Part shown: positions 1-8,893 of the stretch, piece by piece
Layout: each line of letters starts with the position of its first letter
Position numbering within the stretch: position 1 is the stretch's first letter
NCBI GenBank assembly: GCA_900155495.1
Contig: FTLJ01001210.1
Coordinates: 1-12,734 of the forward strand
DNA: 12,734 nucleotides
From: Porogramme epimiltina
Lineage: Eukaryota; Basidiomycota; Agaricomycetes; Polyporales; Polyporaceae
Direction of reading: 5' to 3'
The notes under the pieces: model-generated
Seen by the model: the letters and a program-made list of their open reading frames with translations, nothing else
What the model was told of the DNA's origin: nothing
Databases searched by the model: none
Translations under genes and position numbers: made by a program

Positions 1-474
1 CCCACCCCCTACTACCTCCACCCCCCTACACAGTAGTATCTCCGCCGCCGGTACGAGGACCCCCTTCTGTAGATACCTTGCTCGTACCACTCGCCGAAAT
101 ACTACGCCCGCCGAACTTTGGTTGTAAATCGTTTCATTGTGCAGCGCCGTATCATGATAGCTGCCTGACTCCGCGATCGTCATGACGCAACGCTCCGAAG
201 TTGCTCACGCGATGCCCTAAACAAGAGGCCTGGTGTTGATCGTGACCAAATATAGAAGCGGCCGACGTTTGCGCCGTGGCGTAATCGCAAGGAGCGCCGC
301 TCATCGTCAGTCTCATCCTCTCCTACCCCTGAGTTCACGCTCTGCGTCCCCGCACAACCCAATCTCCAGCAGTATCACGTTTCGATTCAAGGGAAAGCAC
401 AATTACTTCTACTACTGGCAGTTGAATACCACTCTTCTTGCTGCAGCGAATACTCTTGAGTATTGCCCTGCAAT
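1..474. other. Upstream flank of the TFIIIC gene; no gene supported
   Basis: No open frame here has protein-like composition or splice sites that join it to a neighbour. The first 30 bases are C-rich (runs of C5-C6). The stretch must hold the promoter and 5' UTR of the gene starting at 475. The only TATA-like string is at 249-256, about 220 bases before the start codon, which is too far for a confident call. A pyrimidine-rich patch lies near 312-332, as is common in fungal core promoters, but nothing fixes a transcription start. Confidence 0.5.
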
Positions 475-3400
475 ATGGACGAGCTCGTCCGGCATTGTCT
501 CCGCGAGCTCTCTTTCGACGGTGATCTAGGTGAGCACACACAATTTTCTTTCGGGCTCCCGCGGCGGACCCGCGACGCGACACGCATGTCCGACGCGCGA
601 CGCCCGACACGCTTGTCGGCGGGTTCGAACCCACGGCTCGCCAAACTCCTTTTTCCGCGCATACAGCCGCCCTTTTCTACCATGGATTTGTCTCATTTCC
701 CATCCCGCCGATGGAATGCTGACCCCGTTTGCGCCGGACAGGATGCGACGTCACCCGGCTGCGCGACTTTATCGCCGAGTTCTACACGCACCAGGCCGCG
801 TCCGCTGCGGCGTCGTCGAGCGTGCAGGGCGGCGGTAGTAGGGCAGCACCCGGGCCGTACGCGCAGGGCCAGCACGTCGACGACGCGTTCTGCGCGTTCG
901 TGTGGTCTGTCGTCGTCCAGCAGCTCGGGGTGCGCGTTGGGACCGTCCCTGACGGCGCGGGTGGTGCGGCGGAGGTGTTCATCGCCCCGCAGGCGAGCGC
1001 AGCGCGCAAGGCGAAGGCAAAGGGCGAAGAGGCCCCGTCCGAGGAGGCGGGCACCGCGGCGGGGCTCGACATCGTGGACGATGCGGCACTGCGATCACTT
1101 GAGGACCTTAGGGGCCAGTATGGGGACAGGCTGAGGATTGCAGTGGACCCTGAAACGACGTTTGTCGCGCTGACGGGGTCGCATATACGGGTTAGTTTTG
1201 GTGTTTATATCCGTGATATTAAGCGTTGTATGCTGACATTAGCGATCCAGCCCTCCAAACTGACCCCAATGATCTATACGGGGTTGCAGATCATCACCAG
1301 GGGCCGAGAGAAAGGCGTGAGCGTGCTCCAAATCGGCAAGACGTCTGGTTACGACCAGAAGACGTGCTTCTACATCATCAAGCAACTTGTGGACCTCAAT
1401 TTGGTGTACGTCCTTTCGTCACCTCGACCACTGCTTTCTTCGCTGATGGTGGTCCGATTTTAGTGTGAAGCTTCGACAGCCCGGTGTCAGCGGGAACATA
1501 TGTGTACACAAGTACTTCTACGACCGCAGCCCGATTTGGCAGCAGGTCCTTACGGAGGAGCAGGAGGCTATATCAAAGGCGCAAGCGAAGGACGCAGACG
1601 GAGACTCGGAAGAAGACGAGGATGGAGAAGACACGAAACCGTTCACACCCGTCCATTTCGACCCAATCGACTCCCGGCATTTGTCCAGCCTGCCCGTGCT
1701 CAAGTCGCGCTTGACGAGGTTGCTGAAGGACTGCCCACACCAGATGCATACATCCAACAACTTGATGGTCAAGATTGTAAGTGGTGCGGTGCTCCATGCC
1801 ATGTGCTAGCGCTCAAAGATATTACGCAGGGCTTTGTGAACCCCACCAAATCAGACAGGAGGTTCTTTCGCACTCGGCTCCGGGAACTGGAGGACGAAGG
1901 GTTCATCGAAAGGGTACAAGTAGCGCATGCGGACAGGAAGCGTTTTCCCGACAAGAAAGTGCTCTGTGTTCGCCTGATGACGAATGATCCCTCCCAAGCT
2001 GACGGGATGCTTATTGACAACGAAGAGATCCAAGGTAGGTTCCCACGTCTATCCTAAATCTACCTCAAGTAACATCATGTCCCGCAGAGATTGAACCCGT
2101 ACCTGTCGACGACGACACTGGTATGACGATGACCACCTCCATCCACCGACAAATCATCGACTGTCTCACGGAGGTGGGCACGAAGGGCATGACCCTAAAC
2201 GAGATCTCCGCCGCGCTCGGCGACTTCGACCGGCGTACGATCGACCTGCTCATCAACCGGCTGGCTAAGGATGCGCCACCGGCCCACCTCGCAGACCTCG
2301 GCGTCGCGCAGCTCGCGGAGACGCACGGGCGCGAGCGGCGGTACAAGTACTACACCGCCGCGCACTACCACGCGCTCGCGGACAAGGAGGGGCTCGACAT
2401 CCCCGACACCGCGGCAGGCTTTGACACCAGCGCCGTGGGCGGGTTCATGACCGTCGGCGCGGAGGCGTTCTACGAGGACGAGGCGGCGCTGGAGGAGCAC
2501 CTGCAGGTGGTGACGGTGGCGAGGAGCAAGGGTAAGGGTAAGGGCAAGGAGACGGGCAGGGGGAAGAAGGGGAAGAAGCGCGTCAATCCGATCCTGCCTG
2601 ACGGGTCCGTGAAGAGAGGCCGTCCAAGGAAATCGGTTGCACCCGCAGACGAAGATGGCGATTTCGGTGCGACCCCGTCGAAGAAGGGGAGGAAGCGGAA
2701 GAGGGAAGCGGAGGGGGGTGAGGGGGCCGCTGACGCTGAAGGGACGGAAGAGCCCCCGCCTAAGAAGAGACGGGGTCGGCCTCCCAAGAACCCCCCGGCT
2801 GAAAGTGCATCGCAAGCTGAACCGTCGACTGCAACGCCCAGTATCCCGAAGAAGAGGGGGCGCCCTCCCAAGAAGCCTGCCGAAGAGCAGGCTAACGCGG
2901 AAGCAGGGCCTTCGTCCATTACACTCGAGAGTCCCTCGCAAGGACCCACTCCAAAGCGACGCGGGCGACCACCCAAGAAGGTCGTTTTGGACACGGAACC
3001 CGCTCCACAGGCTCCTGGAGATGTGGGGAGTCCCTCGCTGACACCTGCCGTGCCTGGTCCGGCTCAGGAAGGGGTCCCCGATATGAGCACAGAAGAGCCC
3101 CCCGCAGAAGCGACGCCATCGGCCGCAACTGCTCCTCAGGACACGCCGTCGGCTACGGACCCTGGTCGTCGACGTTCCGCCAGGACGCCCAAAGTCCGGA
3201 AACGCGGCAACTCCTTATCGCCCGTTCGGACCAGTACACGTCGCACTAGGCAGTCTACAACCACGGTATCTGCGACGCCCGGGGACGGTAATTCGGTGGA
3301 CCAGATGCAAGTCGATGCAGAACCGGTCGTCTCTTCCATCGCAGATATGGTGGATGTGGTGGAGGCGGCTCTCAATCAGACAGAGAATCCAGCCTCTCTT

Positions 3401-6400
3401 GTTGACGAACAGCCCGTACACTCTCCAGGAGAGTCTGCGTCGACAGCTCCCTTGATGTATGCCGGCTTCCAGATCGACCCGGCTCTTCTAGCAACGGGGA
3501 AAATATCCCTCCTCGCCAGAGAACATTCGTTGATTTCAATGGTATGCTATTCTCCTACCCTAATCGGATTATAGACTCACTTTTATGAAGACCCCCGAAC
3601 CTTCGGTTGTCAATCGATCTATTGCCAGCACTCCGCAAGATCCGTCGAAGAAGAGGGGCCACTTGGAATCTGCTTCTGTCGAGCCTGCATCCAAGCGCAC
3701 GAAAAGTGAATCCAAATTCCGAGGGAAGGCCAACATATCTCAGTCACGGCGGGAGAGTGAGATCCTTCGCCTGCTTGCAGATGCCGACGGGATCATGAAT
3801 ACCAGTTGCAAGGAGTTCTTTGAAGCACACGCTGCTCTGGTGGATAATATCATCAAAGCCGGAGAAGAAGCGAGCACTCGTCCCGGTGCTAGGATCGATA
3901 AGAGAACGCTAGATGCCACACTTAGGGAGCTAGAGGCGAAGGAGAAGCTGAAGATTGTCACGACTTCTGTCCAGACACTAACAGGGGGGACGCGGATGGC
4001 TCGAATCGTTTACCTTCCGGACACGACGCCTGACGCCCTCAGCGTTTTCCTCTCCAGCCTAGGCCAAGAACTACAGGTACACCAACCGACTCCAAGTGCC
4101 ACCCCATTCAAGACCTTGGATACGCCTCTTGCCTACGGCGGGAGTCGCAAGCAACGCCCGAGCCGTGCATCCGTTGCTACCACCCTCGAACCCGCCGACA
4201 CACAGCCAAACGCCGAAGATACAAAAATTCCGGACATGGCACAACTTTTTGAGCAGGACGACGACACCGTCCGGGATGCCCTCCTCATGGACAAGAACAC
4301 CGCTGCCCAGTCGTATGGGTACCTCGCCGGAAGGGCCGTTCGTGCACATGCGATGCATTCCTTGACGGTAGAGCTCTTCGAGAAGAACTCTCCTTCAGCT
4401 CAGGTCGTCTCGCATGAACACCGGATCATACACCTTTCCTATTATTTCACCGACATCCCCATCTCTGTATATTGCTCCTTAGTCGCTGTCATCCAGCCTA
4501 TTGAGGAGCTCGGCCAACTGCTCCAGTCCCCTACTGGTCGAGACACACCTACGCATAGCGTGTCAGAGACCATTCGCAAGGCCCTTGCGCCAGCCCAAGC
4601 CAAGTCACGGGCACGATTGTTATCCCTCCTGGACATGCTGCGGACTCTGGGTCTTGTTACTCCTTTGACGCCTTCCGACTCTGCAGCCGCTGCATTCTCG
4701 TGCCCACAAAACGCACAGTACCCTACTTCCTTCAACGTTGTACCCGACGACGAAGACACGCCTACTGTTGCGCCTCTCTACTGGAAGTTAAATGACACCG
4801 CTCCCATCCGCCTATGGGCCATAGGAGACGGACTCCCGCCTGTATGGAAGCAAGTTCCTGTTTCCAGCTCCGAGCAAGTAGCGGCATACTGGAGCGACCT
4901 CGAGCGCGTCAGCCAAGACCAGAAGTTTGCCGAAGACTTGTCTATCTTCGCACCTTCCTCTACCGAGGACGCCAATGACGACGTTAAGGCTGTCATGAAA
5001 TCCTTGCGTCGTCAGATCTCGTGGAGTGCCGTACACAACTTGTCCTTCTACCAAACGGAATACCTGCGACGATACATCGACCCCGCTACAGGCAACACCC
5101 CCCTCGAAGACCCAGACCAGGATAGCCGTAACACGCAGATTAAACGCCTCGCTCGTATCGTCAGCGCGTCCCCTGACGTCCTCACGCAATGGTTCGAGAA
5201 GGCACGCAAAAAACACCTGCGCGACCTCAAGAAGCTCAAGCGAGCCTCCGGGAAGGGCAAGCAGCGCGCTGGGAGCACTCTCGGAGACGAGGACGCCGGC
5301 GCGGTGCTCGCACGACGGGCAGCAGAGGCGCGGGAGCGGCGCGAGCGCGACTGGGCGGAGATGGTGCAGCGCGTGCATCCAGAGCCGCTCCGTACGTCTG
5401 CAGCGCAGCGCGTCCACCGACTCCGCGGAAAGTTCATAAATGGGTCGGGCAAGGCAAGCGAGAAGTGGGAAGGGCGCATACGGGAGGCGATTCGCGAGGC
5501 GGACATCGTGGCGGAGGGGCTGCTCGGGATGCCGCGCTCGCAGTTGTTTGGACCCGCGGCGGTCGCGGCAGGCCCCGCTCCCCCGGTGCCGGTGGCGTCG
5601 GCGGTGCAGGAGAAGGACGTCGACGAGTTGATTGCGGCCCAAGGTCCCCGAGTGCCCCAGGACTCGAAGACAGGCCAGAAGACAAGGAAGGGCAAGGAGA
5701 AGGAAACGTGTGAGTCCATCTGCGCCTTCAGGCCCTGAAGCCCTTGCTGACGTCCACGCCTTCAGCCAAGGACCCGAAAGCCCCGAGGCGCCATCGCTTC
5801 TTGTGGAACCGTGACTACGATGAGCTCGTCCGGGACGGCTCTGCAGTCATCAAGGCCCGATGCCGGAATGGGACACGGCTTGATTGGGGGGCCATGGAGC
5901 AAGTCTTCCCTGCTGTTCCCAGGAACTCCGTCAGACAGCGTCTTGTACACCTCAAGGAAACCCCGGGCACGGAGGCATATCTCGCACGCCTTGAAGAGAA
6001 GTGGTACGATGTATGGGTACAAAACCGAGGCACCGAGGAGCTGCCAGACCCTGACCCTGAGAGTGCAACAAACTTCGATCTAGCGACACATATCAAGTTC
6101 CTGCGCAAGCACATCGACAAGAATGCTATGTGCGTTGTCCCTCACACTATTTGCTGCTAATCCTTACTCAACCGTGAATGCGTCTGTAGACGGGTAGGGT
6201 TCGTAGAGGTGGACGCGGGCCACAAGATTAATCTACCGGCATCGATTGAAGACATTGCTCGGCACTTCGACGTTGTCGAGAAAGTTCAAGTGGCCCCACC
6301 ATGGGATTTCATGTGGAGCGTCGTGGCTGAGGAAGCTCGAGAAAAATTGTTCGCCCACCACGCGTTCACCTCCGAGGTCGAAGAGATGCCTCCCGCGCCA

Positions 6401-8429
6401 TCGTCGTACGCTTCGGACATACAACACGTCGCCGACGCGGCCGTGAAGGTAACAGATACTCAATTGATATACCCACCTCACGGGGCTCGTGTAACCGCTA
6501 ACTATTGTCTACCAGATGGCCCTAGGTAATCCAAACGAGACGTACGACATGGACGTAGCTTCCGAATTACTGAAGACAGTTGGCGAAGAACGCGTCAAAA
6601 CGTCTACCACAGACCTATTGAATCGTGGGGTTCTTGCCAAGGTGATCCGGGACGTCACGAAACAGAGGCCCGGGCGGACACTCAAGATATCGGACAGGTA
6701 CATTGCATCCGGTCCACTATCCCCGAGACCGCCGATATTGACTTGTTATCCCGTTATCCCAGCAACCTCAACTCACTGGGCGGACAGTTACCCCGAGAGC
6801 TATTCCAAGACTCGACCGCGCTAGAGGACACGATCGTACAACAGGATCAACAGCGCGCCCACGGCGAAGACGTCGCGCCGCAGGAATGGCCGCTCCTCGC
6901 GACCGACGGGGACACCGCATTCCTGCTCGAGCTGGCTTCTGAAGGCAAGGTGAGCTTCGCGCACCCCCTCGCCGCCAACGCGCCCCGGGTGAACAGCAGA
7001 GATACCTCCAGGTCCGGTTTGATGTCGACACGAGCCACCCGCGAGCGATGCGGGCGGCTATCGACTGGAACAGCAAGAAAGCAGGTACGAGCGCCTCCGC
7101 CCGCGATTGCTACCCTCTGTTTGACGGACGGCTCCGCTGCCCATCGTTCGCACCCCTGCGCGCGCTAGATGACGACGACATCGAGACGGCCGTGCGCGTA
7201 CGTTATGTCGACATCGCGGCCCCTCCGCCTCAGCCCGACGCGCTCGCGGACCCCCATGGCCAGGCGCGCGCTCCGGACGACGAGGCATTTTCCCCAGCAC
7301 AGCACGGCGTGTTGGCGGACGGCGCGCCCGCATTCTGCCGCGACCTTTCTTCTCCGGACGGGCTCGTCGACTGCCCCGCGTGCCTCGCCCAGGCCCACCA
7401 GTCGCTGCTCGCGCAGCTCAGCTCGGACGAGAAGGGCGTCGCGGAGCAGCTGGTGTCCGCGCTCCGCGACGCTGGGCCCGCCGGGCTCACCAGGGAGCAG
7501 CTTTCGGTGAGTTTGTTCGCCCGCCACGCACGATCGCACGCGTGGGGTAAGGGGGATGTGGGGCCATGCCAGCGATAGCAACGGGGGGGAAACGCCACCG
7601 AGGCCTATTCCCTCGGGGCCTCTCCGTGCCTCGCCCTGCCCACCCTCCACCCCGCGATCGCAGCCCGTCACGATTTTCCGCCAGCGGGGTAGCGCTAACG
7701 TACCCGCTCCACTTTTATTTTTACTTTTTTCTGCAGGCGAGGTTCGCGGGCGCGCGCGAGGACACGCTGCTGGCCGTCACGCGGCGCATAGTGGGAGCCG
7801 GGCTGGCGCACTGGGTGGGGTACACCGCCGTCGTGCTCGTCGCGGCCGCCCACGTCCGCCCGTGGACGGTCTCAGTTGCGACGAGCACCGAGGGCAGCGG
7901 CGAAGAAGCTGTCGGCAGCGCCCCAGACGCAGACGTCGACGCAGATGCAGACGCAGAAGATGGAGAAGCAGACGCAGACGGGGGCGTGACCAGCGCCCGC
8001 AAATCGATGATCTTCCCGCGCAGGTGGCTCGACATCTACGGACGGAAGTTGCCCGACGCGTGGGACGCCGCCGCGCGCGGGGTCGTGGGGCTCATCTTGC
8101 TGCGCCCCGGCATTTCTCAGGTGCGGACCGTCTACGCGTGTTGTTGGTGGTGATGCAGTCAGTAGGCTGACGCACGGCTCACCCCCTCTCCCCCCCCCCA
8201 GGCGGAAATCCGGTGGCGGCTCCGCGCGGCGTACGACCGGCAGGAGGTGGGCGAGGTGTTGCAGGCGCTGCGCGAGGACGGGCAGATCACGGCGCGGGTG
8301 GCGGACGCGGTGGGAGGCGGCGCGGCGGGCGCGAGGCGCGCGGCCGAGGACGGCCCTGCGGACGAGCGCGAGGAGAAGCTCACGTTCTGGTTCTTGGCGG
8401 GCGGAGAGAGGCGTTGGTACCAGGTGTAG
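475..8429 (+). CDS. TFC3: TFIIIC B-box-binding subunit (Tfc3/tau138, GTF3C1 family), 15 exons
   Basis: Largest subunit of the TFIIIC tau-B module. In the nucleus it binds the B box of tRNA genes so that TFIIIB and Pol III can be recruited. Exons read here: 475-529, 742-1190, 1251-1405, 1464-1776, 1830-2034, 2088-3541, 3591-5709, 5766-6129, 6190-6448, 6516-6697, 6763-6949, 7012-7084, 7169-7506, 7737-8120, 8202-8429. The sum is 6,765 nt, or 2,254 residues plus TAG. This is much longer than yeast Tfc3 (about 1,160) and close to the human subunit (about 2,100). Domains: B-block winged helix about 169-235 (MIYTGLQIITRG, then SGYDQKTCFYIIKQLVDLNL); conserved NPTKSDRRFFRTRLREL about 326-342; second winged helix about 400-470; basic linker with four AT-hooks about 568-690; third winged helix from about 927 (RRESEILRLL); SANT-like segment about 1590-1650 (FLWNRDYDELV, WGAMEQVFP, RQRLVHLK); C-terminal winged helices about 2025-2110 and 2145-2254 (YGRKLPDAWDAA, LLRPGISQAEIRWRLR). 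The start ATG has A at -3 and G at +4. Doubtful points are the exon 6/7 junction, the intron 11 acceptor, and introns 2 and 12, which are stop-free and in frame. Confidence 0.9.
579..619 (+). repeat. Two imperfect hairpin repeats in intron 1
   Basis: GACACGCATGTC (579-590) and CCGACACGCTTGTCGG (604-619) are related copies, each with an inverted repeat around a four-base loop. Stems are 4 bp and 6 bp. They lie just upstream of the B-box palindrome. Both strings are visible; function is unknown. Confidence 0.5.
621..632 (+). promoter_or_regulatory. Orphan Pol III B-box match in a 12-bp palindrome
   Basis: GGGTTCGAACCC is perfectly self-complementary, and 622-632 matches the tRNA-gene B box (GGTTCGANNCC) on either strand. 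No tRNA folds around it. A T loop at 624-630 has only two good stem pairs on either strand, and no D-arm or A box precedes it. It sits inside intron 1 of the gene for the subunit that binds B boxes. In budding yeast an extra-TFIIIC site (ETC6) lies in the promoter of another TFIIIC subunit gene, TFC6. A similar autoregulatory role here is inference; chance is the alternative. Confidence 0.45.
1191..1250 (+). other. Intron 2, 60 nt, in frame and stop-free
   Basis: GTTAGT donor, CTGAC branch motif at 1233-1237, CAG acceptor at 1248-1250. Removal gives GSHIRPSKLTPMIYTG directly before the B-block winged helix, as expected for the family. Because 60 is divisible by three and there is no stop, retention would add 20 residues without breaking the frame. 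Confidence 0.75.
1251..1500 (+). other. B-block winged-helix coding region
   Basis: Exon 3 and the start of exon 4 (intron 1406-1463 between them) encode the diagnostic DNA-binding fold of the Tfc3/GTF3C1 family. The first helix is IYTGLQIITRGREKG, followed by VSVLQIGKTSGYDQKTCFY and a third helix IIKQLVDLNLV. A basic wing follows, VKLRQPGVSGNICVHKYF. The GTACGT donor at 1406 and TAG acceptor at 1461-1463 restore the valine codon across the junction, which fixes the splice. Confidence 0.85.
2612..2980 (+). other. Cluster of four AT-hook motifs in the TFIIIC linker
   Basis: Within exon 6 the frame encodes KRGRPRK (2612-2632), KKRRGRPPK (2762-2788), KKRGRPPKK (2849-2875) and KRRGRPPKK (2954-2980), about residues 568-690. 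Each has the RGRP core that inserts into the minor groove of AT-rich DNA in HMGA-type proteins. A lysine/glycine-rich run precedes them (about 2524-2580). The linker is otherwise low-complexity and rich in Pro, Ala, Ser and Glu. It probably adds sequence-tolerant DNA or chromatin contacts to B-box recognition. Confidence 0.85.
3542..3590 (+). other. Intron 6, 49 nt; boundaries uncertain
   Basis: GTATGC donor and a CTAAT branch motif (3560-3564) are clear. The only nearby acceptor that keeps the phase-0 upstream frame is AAG at 3588-3590, an unusual acceptor. The better-looking TAG at 3572-3574 would make a 33-nt intron and put the next exon out of frame. The long downstream exon (3591-5709) is certainly coding, so an intron is needed, but the exact join should be treated as provisional. 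Confidence 0.5.
6950..7011 (+). other. Intron 11 with three in-frame acceptor choices
   Basis: GTGAGC donor at 6950. CAG acceptors end at 6996, 6999 and 7011, and all three give the same downstream frame. I chose 7011 because it yields LASEGKVRFDVDTSHPRAMR and a 62-nt intron with space for a branch point. Using 6996 or 6999 would add five or four residues. Confidence 0.6.
7085..7168 (+). other. Intron 12, 84 nt, in frame and stop-free
   Basis: GTACGA donor at 7085 and TAG acceptor at 7166-7168, both phase 1, join to WNSKKADDDDIETAV. The alternative is 28 extra residues if it is retained or is really exon. The branch point is weak (a TTGAC near 7121), so this intron is less certain than its neighbours. 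Confidence 0.55.
7507..7736 (+). other. Intron 13, 230 nt, longest in the TFIIIC gene
   Basis: GTGAGT donor, CTAAC branch motif at 7695-7699, a T-rich tract at 7712-7730 and CTGCAG acceptor. The phase-0 join gives LTREQLSARFAGAREDTLL, restoring a winged-helix segment. I see no RNA gene or inner exon in it. Confidence 0.85.
7925..7980 (+). repeat. GCAGAC-type hexamer repeat coding an Asp/Ala tract
   Basis: Degenerate units of GCAGAC, GCAGAT and GCAGAA in exon 14 encode an acidic Asp/Ala/Glu-rich run at about residues 2114-2133, between the two C-terminal winged helices. It is probably a flexible acidic linker prone to length change. Confidence 0.7.
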
Positions 8430-8598
8430 GGTGCTGCAGGTGCGGGTCGAGCGGACGTTCTGTGTCACCGCTTCCGGGGATTAATGAAGTTCTTGCGCTA
8501 GTTCGCCTGCTATTTGGGGCCGCCTGGGCGACGCCCGTGCAGGAACGGCGCGATAGAGACGCTGCAAGTGCACAGTCAAGGTTGGCGATCGACGGATC

Positions 8599-8624
8599 GG
8601 GCGGGGCGGGGCGAGGCGAGGCGG
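8599..8624 (+). repeat. GC-box-like tandem repeat
   Basis: Two GGGGC-type units followed by two GAGGC-type units form a short pentamer array in the intergenic region. It contains GGGGCGGGGC, a classic GC box. No particular regulator can be assigned. Confidence 0.45.
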
Positions 8625-8717
8625 TTGTGATGCAGGCGTATGGTATTCGCATTTCTATGCCGGGGGTGCGCGCAGAACGGCCGCGGGACGCGCACGGCGA
8701 GCGCGTCGCGATTTTGA

Positions 8718-8725
8718 CCAATTGG
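8718..8725. promoter_or_regulatory. CCAAT-box palindrome CCAATTGG
   Basis: CCAATTGG reads as a CCAAT box on both strands. The nine bases ATTGGACGG starting inside it (8721-8729) recur at 8816-8824. CCAAT boxes are bound by the Hap2/3/5 complex in fungi. The site is about 980 bases before the membrane-protein start codon, so a role there is a guess. Confidence 0.3.
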
Positions 8726-8865
8726 ACGGGCGCGGGTGCGCGCGGAGGTGGAATCAATTGATATCATATGAGCCTGTATCGAAATCAAGCAGGACAATGT
8801 AGCGCGGGCTATTCGATTGGACGGCGTGCAGGACTCGGGAGGGCCGTCGCGAAGACGGCGTACTT

Positions 8866-8893
8866 GGGAGGGGCGGTGGCTCCAGGGGAGGGG
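8866..8893 (+). other. Possible G-quadruplex
   Basis: Four G-runs of three or four bases are arranged as GGG, GGGG, an 11-base gap, GGGG, GGGG with single-A loops in each pair. One long central loop weakens the prediction. Confidence 0.35.

Larger units (their letters stand above)
530..741 (+). other. Intron 1 of the TFIIIC gene, 212 nt
   Basis: GTGAGC donor after codon 18 plus one base; ACAG acceptor before 742. Splicing joins the glycine codon in phase and gives LSFDGDLGCDVTRLRDF. At 212 nt it is three to four times longer than most introns here. It holds two small hairpin-forming repeats (579-590 and 604-619) and a B-box palindrome (621-632), listed separately. Confidence 0.85.

Noticed and set aside
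529..642. A tRNA gene inside intron 1, since 529-535 could pair with 636-642 as an acceptor stem and a TTCGAAC loop is present
   Set aside because: The T stem has only two pairs, there is no D-arm or A-box-like string, and 529-535 is the exon end plus splice donor.
2195..2941. 248-residue minus-strand open frame opposite the AT-hook linker
   Set aside because: It is a shadow of GC-rich coding DNA; the + strand frame carries the recognisable motifs.
3457..3491. A 35-nt intron (GTATGC to CTAG) that would switch exon 6 into the frame reading RQRTFVDFNG
   Set aside because: Too short for normal splicing, and the resulting phase fits no good acceptor for exon 7.
4812..5642. 276-residue minus-strand open frame
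   Set aside because: It lies wholly opposite the well-supported exon 7 of the TFIIIC gene and has Arg/Leu-rich shadow composition.
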